Source of the DNA: Deltaproteobacteria bacterium
GTDB taxonomy: Bacteria; Desulfobacterota; Desulfarculia; Adiutricales; Adiutricaceae
NCBI GenBank assembly: GCA_031278635.1
Contig: JAITKA010000094.1
Location: 1-36,214, forward strand
Length of the DNA: 36,214 nucleotides
Direction: 5' to 3'
Position numbers and translations under genes: made by a program. This document shows positions 30,871-36,214 of the stretch, one piece after another (position 1 is the stretch's first letter; each line of letters starts with the position of its first letter). Under the pieces are notes generated by a model. That model saw only the letters and a list, made by a program, of their open reading frames with translations. It was not told where the DNA came from and made no database searches.

Positions 30871-31290
30871 GGGCGAAAGGCCTTCGATAATTAAAGTCAG
30901 GCGGGAAGAGTTGAAAGTAACGCTATAAATTTTTTAGCCAATCTATAGTGGTTATAAAAAATTATTTTACTGTTATTTAAGCTATAAATCATAAATTAGG
31001 AGCCAATTAATTTTTATTTACGCATATGATATTCAATAAATTTTTTAACGTAGCTTATTAAGGTAACTTTCCACACGGGAGGCGGGCGGAAGGCCTTCGG
31101 TAATTAAAGTCGGTCAGGAAGAGCTGAAAATAACACTATTAATTTTTTAGCCAATCTCTAGTGATTATAAAAAATTATTTTACTTTCACTTAATTTACAA
31201 ATCATAAATTCGAAGTCAATTAATTTTTATTTGCGCATATTAGACTTAATAAATTTTATAGCGTAGCTTGATACAATAAAATTTCCACCT
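30871..31290. repeat. Tandem duplication of a ~213-bp AT-rich unit
   Basis: Copy one starts GGGCGAAAGGCCTTCGATAA at 30871 and copy two GGGCGGAAGGCCTTCGGTAA at 31084. They stay alignable for about 205 bases to ACTTTCCAC and AATTTCCAC, with scattered changes and small indels. Each copy holds an inverted repeat, TTTTTTAGCCA-loop-TGGTTATAAAAAA in copy one (30925-30965) and a near match in copy two (31138-31178). Confidence 0.8.
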
Positions 31291-31307
31291 GTAACCTAGC
31301 CACTCGC

Positions 31308-31365
31308 CATGAAAATCCATGAAAATCCACTCGCCACTACAATCCCATAAATCCCATAAATCCCG
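31308..31365. repeat. Short tandem repeats
   Basis: CATGAAAATC occurs twice (about 31309 and 31319), CACTCGCCA twice around it, and CCCATAAAT twice near 31345-31363. Typical slippage products in non-coding DNA. Confidence 0.6.
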
Positions 31366-31565
31366 GCGTCGTTAGCCTTTCGATCCGGCCATTGGGGGGA
31401 AGGGACCGGCGAATCGGTTGCGGTGGGTTAGCGAAGCTTGTGCCCGAGCTACCCGGCCACGTTTTTCCCCGGTTTGAATTGGCCTGGGATATGGGTGGAA
31501 AATATCCGTTTACGTAGGTGTTTACCGCCGAAAAAAGTTACATTGGTGCGAAAAGTGGCTATGGA

Positions 31566-31610
31566 GAAAAAGTATAGAACAAAGCCCTTCCATTCTCAAC
31601 ATCAACTTTC
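31566..31610 (+). repeat. Leader element of the nuclease gene, shared with 25.2 kb
   Basis: It matches 25189-25245 (AAAAAGTATA, then CATTCTCAACATCAACTT). It sits 55 nt upstream of the nuclease start, so it may lie in its promoter or leader. Confidence 0.55.
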
Positions 31611-31664
31611 TATAATGCTCAAAAACCTTCTCGCCACTTTCTTGAAAGGCTTACGGGTGCCACC

Positions 31665-32216
31665 ATGATTTTCGCTGACGGTAGATTTTCCCGCAGGGGA
31701 CTTATCCCTTACGCGGGGGGACTTTTGCTTGTTTTTTCGCTTTGGGCCTTATTGTGGGCCGCCCCCTCGTTGGCGGGCGACATTTATGAGGGGAAGGTCG
31801 AGAGGGTGGTGGACGGCGACACCGTGCAATTCCTGACCGACGATTACGAGCGGGTCAGGGTGCGCCTGTACGGCATAGACGCCCCGGAGAAGGATCAGGA
31901 AGGGGGGGCGCGATCGCTTGAGGCCCTGAAAGGCCTAATCGATGGCCGGCGGGTAACCGTGGACGTTTTGGACGTGGACCGTTACAGCCGTTTGGTGGGG
32001 GTTATCTACCTCGACGGGGACTCGGTGAATCAGGAGATGGTGGCCCAGGGGCAGGCCTGGGTCTACGATAGCTATTGCAAGTCGGCGGCCGTATGCCAAA
32101 AGCTAAGGGCCGCGCAAAATATTGCCAAGGGGGCCAGCCTGGGCGTCTGGGCCAACCCCTCGGCCACGCCGCCTTGGGAACACAGAAGGAACAAGCGGTC
32201 CAAAAAATCTAACTGA
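31665..32216 (+). CDS. Secreted thermonuclease-like (SNase) nuclease
   Basis: A 183-residue exported staphylococcal-nuclease-type enzyme that cleaves DNA and RNA with calcium. Residues 1-38 are a signal peptide (LLLVFSLWALLWAAPSLAG). The OB-fold domain (39-162) has the catalytic set: VVDGDT with Asp50 and Asp52, RLYGIDAPE with Arg67 and Glu75, and DRYSRLVGVIYL with Arg109, matching Arg35, Glu43 and Arg87 of the S. aureus enzyme. Two cysteines (138, 144) could form a disulfide, which fits export. The C-terminal tail is basic (HRRNKRSKKSN). Start at ATG 31665; ribosome site weak. Likely roles are nutrient gain or breakdown of extracellular DNA. Confidence 0.9.
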   Translation: MIFADGRFSRRGLIPYAGGLLLVFSLWALLWAAPSLAGDIYEGKVERVVDGDTVQFLTDDYERVRVRLYGIDAPEKDQEGGARSLEALKGLIDGRRVTVDVLDVDRYSRLVGVIYLDGDSVNQEMVAQGQAWVYDSYCKSAAVCQKLRAAQNIAKGASLGVWANPSATPPWEHRRNKRSKKSN

Positions 32217-32309
32217 AAGACGGGTTAAGGCCTGGGGACTCGCCCCGGGTATCTGGCACGCTTCAAGCGCCCGCCCCCAGGGCGGGATGGAATATAGGAG
32301 AACGCGGAC

Positions 32310-32783
32310 ATGCAACCGAGAACGATCAAGTACGCCCTGAGTGAGGACGAAATATTCGAGCTCATCGAGAACGGGAAGGTGGGGCACCTGGCCACCGTGG
32401 GGGAGGACGGCTGGCCATACGTCATCCCCATAAACTACGTGACCCTCAACGGCAAGTTATACCTCCATTGCCGTAAGGCCGGGGGCATGAAGCTGGACAA
32501 CCTTAGGGACGACGACAGGGTTTGCTTTGAGGTCTCCACGGTATCCGGCTACAAGACAGGCGAGACGCCTTGCAAGAACACCACGTTATTTAGGAGCGCC
32601 ATCGGGCGGGGCCGGGCCCGTATCCTCGGTGACGGCGACCCCTTGATCGAGGCGACCCTGTTGAGGTTCACGGAGGTATACGCCCCCCATCTCAGCGAGC
32701 CGGTCATCCCCAAGGATAAGATGGAACTGGCGGCGGTGATCGAGCTGACCATCGATAAGTGGACGGGCAAGTATTCCTCCTAA
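32310..32783 (+). CDS. PPOX/NimA-like flavin-binding protein
   Basis: A 157-residue split-barrel protein of the pyridoxamine 5'-phosphate oxidase-like family, closest to the small FMN-binding Nim-type group. Features: LIENGKVGHLATVGEDGWPYVIPINYVTLNGKLYLHC at 18-54, the family's first strands, and GMKLDNLRDDDRVCFEV at 59-75. The family binds FMN and reduces or senses varied substrates; some members reduce nitroimidazoles. The substrate here is unknown. ATG has AGGAG 9 nt upstream. It follows the nuclease gene by 93 nt on the same strand and may share its transcript. Confidence 0.87.
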   Translation: MQPRTIKYALSEDEIFELIENGKVGHLATVGEDGWPYVIPINYVTLNGKLYLHCRKAGGMKLDNLRDDDRVCFEVSTVSGYKTGETPCKNTTLFRSAIGRGRARILGDGDPLIEATLLRFTEVYAPHLSEPVIPKDKMELAAVIELTIDKWTGKYSS

Positions 32784-33152
32784 GCGGAAGGCTTGGGGCC
32801 CCGGGGACCTTATGGTATATGCCCTTGGCGACCTTTCCCAAGGGCATGCCCGGGCGAGTCGGCCAATTTGGCCCATCGTCCCCGAAACCGGGAAATGGGA
32901 CCATCGTGTAAATTGCGTCTAACCGATGGCCATTATGTCATGATTGTTATTGCGAATAATGCCATAATCTACCTCGTTGCAAATATACCGCTCATTGGTA
33001 TGGAAAACAGCCGTTGGTCATTGATTCCCGGCCGGTTTGATTTTGTCTATCCACGGGACGCCTCGAAATAGCGGCTAGATTTTGTGATGGCTTCAAATCC
33101 AAGGGCTATTGGAGGCCGTTACGGAAAGACGCGCATGGAGGCACGCTCAATT
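32784..33152. other. 369-base gap with one hairpin
   Basis: No supported gene. A strong hairpin, TGCCCTTGG / CCAAGGGCA (32820-32846), lies 36 nt past the PPOX stop but has no T run. It may stabilise or help end that transcript. Open frames here lack ribosome sites and recognisable features. Confidence 0.5.
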
Positions 33153-33869
33153 CTAGTTTTTGACCACCTTGTCGATCAGCTGGTTCATATTGTCGGCGTA
33201 GGCTTTGCCGAGACTTTCCCCGACAACCGAAGCGGCCCCGCGAAGCTGGTCGGGCGTCAACCCCTGACGCAGACTTGTGCCCAAATGTCCTTGTAACTGC
33301 GGATTCACGCCGCTGATTCCGGAAAGAATGCTAATGGTGGTCAACTGGCGCTGTTTCCAGTCCAGAACATCACGCTGAAAGATGTCGCCGAAAAGATGCG
33401 CCTTGAGGAATTCATCGATAACCGGCACGAAATCATATATGCCGCCAGCGATATGTCGGCCGAGCAGTTTGGTCTGGTTATCCGTTCCGAATTCCAGGCT
33501 TGTGCGGTTAGAAGGCATGGGGCTTGCGATTTTGCCTACGGCATCGGTAACGCCTTTGGCCTTACGCTCGTTCACAACCGCCTGGAACACGGTAATGGCG
33601 TTGAGGCTGCGGGGAAACCCCGCGTACGCGTATACCTGCACCAGCATTTCTTTGATCTCGTTGACGGTAAGCCCCGCATCAAGCCCCTGGTTCAGGGCTG
33701 GTCCCAACTTGTCAAGGTCGCCAACCCCGGACAAGGCGGCGATAGCCACCATCGACCGCTGTTTTGCATCAAGTGCGTCCTTCACGTTTTGCGCGGCCAC
33801 CGTTGTGGGCGTGAATCCGAGAACGGACAGGATTACCGCCGACAGTAGTATTGTGAGATGCCTTTTCAT
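33153..33869 (-). CDS. Exported carboxymuconolactone decarboxylase-like protein
   Basis: A 238-residue protein with a signal peptide (residues 1-26, HLTILLSAVILSVLGFTPTTVAA) and two carboxymuconolactone decarboxylase (AhpD-like) domains. The first is about 36-105 (SMVAIAALSGVGDLDKLGPALNQGLDAG, EIKEMLVQVYAYAGFPRSLNA) and the second about 165-235 (DWKQRQLTTISILSGI). The CxxC redox pair of AhpD is absent, so a peroxidase role is unlikely. Reaction unknown. ATG 33869 has AAGGAG 5 nt upstream, while the GTG at 33875 overlaps that site. It is the last gene of the minus-strand redox operon, 51 nt after an aldo/keto reductase. Composition is less GC-rich than the core genes. Confidence 0.88.
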   Translation of the reverse strand: MKRHLTILLSAVILSVLGFTPTTVAAQNVKDALDAKQRSMVAIAALSGVGDLDKLGPALNQGLDAGLTVNEIKEMLVQVYAYAGFPRSLNAITVFQAVVNERKAKGVTDAVGKIASPMPSNRTSLEFGTDNQTKLLGRHIAGGIYDFVPVIDEFLKAHLFGDIFQRDVLDWKQRQLTTISILSGISGVNPQLQGHLGTSLRQGLTPDQLRGAASVVGESLGKAYADNMNQLIDKVVKN

Positions 33870-33920
33870 TTTCACTCCTTTGATTTTTCAGGATGTATTT
33901 TATACGCCAGACACATAGGC

Positions 33921-34868
33921 TCACATGTCCTTTTCCCATTCGCGCAGGGTATTGACCGGAGTTTTCTCCGCCAGTTCTTCCATCTTATGAATCTCATAGG
34001 GCGTCAGTTCCAGCGTTGCGGCTCTGGCGGCGTCATCAACGTGACTGATTTTGGTAACTCCGATAATGGGTAGTGTTCCTTTGGCAATTGCCCATGCCGT
34101 GGCAATTTGGGCCACGGTGGCTTTGCGGGCTGCGGCGATACCCCTAATTTCCTTGAGCAGCGACTCCAGTTCCGGGAGCGCGTGGTTATAGGAAGTCGCC
34201 CTGGCACTCCCTTCCGGAAAGGGATGCGACCGATCGTAACTTCCTGACAAAGCGCCTTGCTCCAGAACCATGTAGGAAAAGAAGGTAATGCCGTTTTCTT
34301 TGCAGTAGTCGATAATTCCTGCCCGTTCGGAAGAACGGTGCAGCAGGCTGTAATGGTTTTGCACCGCCGAAACCTTAAGCCCTTCGGCTCCCAGAATTTC
34401 ATTGACTCTTTTCAGTTCGGCCAGGTTGTGGTTGGACACACCGATTGACCGGATCTGGCCGCTTTTCGCAATGGGTACGAGTTTTGGCGTCCATTTCTCC
34501 ACATCAAATGGATTGTGAATCCAGTACAGGTCGATGACGTCCGCGTGCAAACGGGCCTTGCTGCCGTCCAGCATTTCCTGCATGGCGTCCGGGGAGTCGC
34601 TGGCGATCTGCGGCGTGAACTTGGTGGAGAGGATAACATCGTCCCGCCGCGTGGCCTTGATGAAGTTGCCAAGAATACGCTCGGAACTTCCCTCGCCGTA
34701 TACGGCCGCCGTATCCCAGAGGTTCAGCCCGCGCCGCAATGCCGTCTCGAAAACCGGCATCAATTCCGATTCGGATAAATGGTTGCCGAAGACCTGATCG
34801 CCGCCAGCCATGCCCGCTCCCCAAGACCAAGCTCCAAGCGCCACGCGCGGCATTTCTTTATAATTCAT
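33921..34868 (-). CDS. Aldo/keto reductase
   Basis: A 315-residue TIM-barrel NADPH-dependent oxidoreductase that reduces aldehydes or ketones. The catalytic tetrad is present: Asp52 (LWDTAAVYG), Tyr57, Lys83 (LSTKF) and His118 (YWIHNPFD). The cofactor loops are seen in GQIRSIGVSNHNLAEL and the late IIGVTKISHVDDA. ATG 34868 is chosen because GGGAG lies 8 nt upstream and the domain starts there. The same frame is open for 50 more codons upstream, where it runs into a broken Tat-signal ORF. Substrate unknown. Second of the redox operon genes. Confidence 0.9.
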   Translation of the reverse strand: MNYKEMPRVALGAWSWGAGMAGGDQVFGNHLSESELMPVFETALRRGLNLWDTAAVYGEGSSERILGNFIKATRRDDVILSTKFTPQIASDSPDAMQEMLDGSKARLHADVIDLYWIHNPFDVEKWTPKLVPIAKSGQIRSIGVSNHNLAELKRVNEILGAEGLKVSAVQNHYSLLHRSSERAGIIDYCKENGITFFSYMVLEQGALSGSYDRSHPFPEGSARATSYNHALPELESLLKEIRGIAAARKATVAQIATAWAIAKGTLPIIGVTKISHVDDAARAATLELTPYEIHKMEELAEKTPVNTLREWEKDM

Positions 34869-34888
34869 ACTATTACTCCCATCTTGCT

Positions 34889-35085
34889 TTAGACGTTGAT
34901 TAATTCGTAGCCGTCGCTGACCATGCCCAATTCCTTTAGCCTTGCCGGTGGGCGTTATGCGTTCGGAAGCTCCGGACGCCGCGAGAACCTGCCCGATCTT
35001 GGACAACGCCCCAAGCACGGCCAGAGCGCCAACCGCTGCGGTGCCGCTTGTAATGAGGGTGCGTCGGGATAGTGTTTTTTTTCAT
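34889..35085 (-). pseudogene. Broken Tat-signal protein gene
   Basis: ATG at 35085 is followed by a run of eight As (35082-35075) and a frame that soon loses sense. Dropping one A gives MKKTLSRRTLITSGTAAVGA and then a hydrophobic stretch, a textbook Tat signal peptide (SRRTLI plus hydrophobic core). A second shift near 34927 would give a short ending, MVSDGYELINV and TAA at 34889. What remains is only a signal peptide and about 30 residues, so most of the mature protein is missing or the gene was always tiny. The intact part also reads in frame into the aldo/keto reductase. Confidence 0.5.
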
Positions 35086-35200
35086 GGTGATATTCCCGTA
35101 CCCACGGCCAAGGCGCTTTGGGATATGGATTGGCCGATGATTGGGTTGTGGACGGTTCGCATCGCCGCCATTGGGCAGACTCTGCCGCGCTCGCCAGTTT

Positions 35201-36181
35201 TCAGCTATGCCCTTGAACGGGATGCGGCGTGTAAGGGTCTTCCAAGAAGGCGATTTCTTCCGGCGAGAGGGCAACGGATACCGCATCCACCGCGTTTTCC
35301 AGGTGGGACATTTTGTTGGAGCCGATAATTGGGGAAATCACGGGCGCTTTGTGCAGCAACCAGGCCAAGGCCACCTGGGTCATGCTGAGGCCGCGCCTTT
35401 CAGCCAACTCCCCAACCCGCTCAATTACGGGTCTGTCCGCGTCCTTGTTGGCGTCGTATTTGCCTTGGGCGACCTTATCCGTTTCGTACCGCTCGGATGT
35501 TTGACCCGGGGCGCGAGATAACCGCCCGGCAGCCAATGGGCTGTATGGGGTCAGGCCCACGCCCAGGTCTTTGCACAGGGGCAGCATTTCCCGCTCTTCT
35601 TCGCGGTAGACCAGGTTGTAGTGGTTCTGCATGGAGGCGAAGCGCGTCCAGCCGTGCTTCTCAGCCACATACTGCGCTTTCTGGAACTGCCAGGCCCACA
35701 TGGCTGACGCACCAAGGTAGCGGGCCTTCCCGGCTTTCACTACATCGTGTAGCGCTTCCATTGTCTCTTCAATGGGGGTGCCGTAATCCCATCTGTGAAT
35801 GATGTAGAGATCAATGTAATCCAGCCCCATACGCTCCAGGCTGTTGTCGATCTCACTTAGGATCGCTTTGCGTGAGAGGCTGCCGCCGGTAAACCCCTCG
35901 CGCATGTGCCAATAGACTTTAGTGGCTACAACTACTTCATCCCTTTTGGCAAAGTCCCTGATGGCGCGCCCAAGAATCTCTTCGCTTCTGCCAAGGCTAT
36001 ATACGTTGGCCGTATCGAAAAAATTTATGCCCAACCCCAGGGCTTTTTGAATTATCGGCCTGCTTTGCTCTTCATTCAGCGCCCATTTATGCACCCAGCC
36101 TTCCGGGTCGCCGAAGCTCATGCAGCCGAGGCAAAGTGGGGAAACATCCAGTCCCGTGTTGCCAAGTTTCACATACTTCAT
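35201..36181 (-). CDS. Aldo/keto reductase (YajO/AKR11-like)
   Basis: A 326-residue NADPH-dependent oxidoreductase. It opens MKYVKLGNTGLDVSPLCLG, the usual start of this AKR group, and has the tetrad Asp56 (FFDTANVYS), Tyr61, Lys88 (VATKVY) and His129 (YIIHRWD). It also has GKARYLGASAMWAWQF, YSPLAAGRLSR and the cofactor-binding IIGSNKMSHLENAV. ATG has AAGGAG 7 nt upstream. It is first of the visible minus-strand operon (this gene, the broken Tat ORF, the second reductase, the decarboxylase homologue). Substrate unknown. Composition is lower in GC than the lipid A block. Confidence 0.93.
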   Translation of the reverse strand: MKYVKLGNTGLDVSPLCLGCMSFGDPEGWVHKWALNEEQSRPIIQKALGLGINFFDTANVYSLGRSEEILGRAIRDFAKRDEVVVATKVYWHMREGFTGGSLSRKAILSEIDNSLERMGLDYIDLYIIHRWDYGTPIEETMEALHDVVKAGKARYLGASAMWAWQFQKAQYVAEKHGWTRFASMQNHYNLVYREEEREMLPLCKDLGVGLTPYSPLAAGRLSRAPGQTSERYETDKVAQGKYDANKDADRPVIERVGELAERRGLSMTQVALAWLLHKAPVISPIIGSNKMSHLENAVDAVSVALSPEEIAFLEDPYTPHPVQGHS

Positions 36182-36214
36182 GCGGGTTCTCCTTTTGCCG
36201 TCAGACGTGGCTTG

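Larger units (their letters stand above)
30824..31664. other. Divergent gap holding tandem AT-rich repeats
   Basis: These 841 bases separate the Sel1 gene from the nuclease gene, so promoters for both should be here. It contains two copies of a roughly 213-bp AT-rich unit (30871-31290), a patch of short tandem repeats (31308-31365), and the leader-like element (31566-31610). No protein gene is supported. Confidence 0.65.

Noticed and set aside
32793-33071. 92-codon ORF after the PPOX gene
   Set aside because: No ribosome site, starts inside a hairpin region, and no recognisable features.
1-36214. tRNA, rRNA and transposase genes
   Set aside because: A read-through found no tRNA arm motifs, rRNA segments, or transposase motifs with paired terminal repeats.

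Overview
The window looks like a chromosome segment of a Gram-negative bacterium of the Desulfobacterota (old Deltaproteobacteria). The order ompH-lpxD-fabZ-lpxA-lpxI-lpxB-msbA, the use of LpxI instead of LpxH, and the DUF4416-yicC-remA trio are all typical of that group. Core genes are very GC-rich with many AGG and GGC codons, while several intergenic stretches are AT-rich and full of repeats. The species cannot be named from this sequence. Secreted and surface-type proteins hint at a host or gut habitat, which is inference only.

Layout. 1-2.1 kb: a lone AAA ATPase on the minus strand and a long non-coding stretch. 2.1-9.6 kb: one plus-strand lipid A block that makes acyl-glucosamine precursors (LpxD, FabZ, LpxA), removes UMP (LpxI), joins the disaccharide (LpxB) and flips it (MsbA), led by the periplasmic chaperone OmpH. 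9.7-11.8 kb: an RNB-family exoribonuclease. 12-14.9 kb: DUF4416, the endoribonuclease YicC, a RemA-like protein with a long acidic tail, and the 23S rRNA methyltransferase RlmB. 14.9-16.4 kb (minus): a small membrane protein and a Bax inhibitor-1 protein with a Pro/Tyr/Gly/Gln-repeat N-terminus. 16.75-16.86 kb: a candidate small RNA with its own promoter and terminator. 17.3-21.5 kb: a DUF2269-like membrane protein, convergent with an operon of two peptide-type ABC permeases and an Eco57I-like DNA methyltransferase. 21.7-22.7 kb: two small heat-shock proteins. 22.8-24.7 kb (minus): a polyamine-type binding lipoprotein and a TrmJ-like RNA methyltransferase.

24.7-36.2 kb is accessory-looking. 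It holds a TetR regulator over a perfect operator, a TIGR04076 protein followed by a frameshifted gene, a secreted Sel1-repeat protein with a putative adhesin-type C-terminus, a secreted thermonuclease, a PPOX-family flavoprotein, and a minus-strand redox operon (two aldo/keto reductases, a broken Tat-signal ORF, an exported carboxymuconolactone decarboxylase homologue). The TetR/TIGR04076 segment and the redox operon look less GC-rich than the lipid A block and are probably later arrivals. The stretch between them carries repeats: a decayed copy of the start of the nuclease gene at 27.0 kb, a shared leader-like element at 25.2 and 31.6 kb, and a roughly 213-bp AT-rich tandem duplication between the Sel1 and nuclease genes.

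Most notable: the candidate small RNA with anti-Shine-Dalgarno-like motifs, the repeat-tailed Bax inhibitor-1 protein, the Sel1/adhesin-like fusion, and the duplicated nuclease leader.
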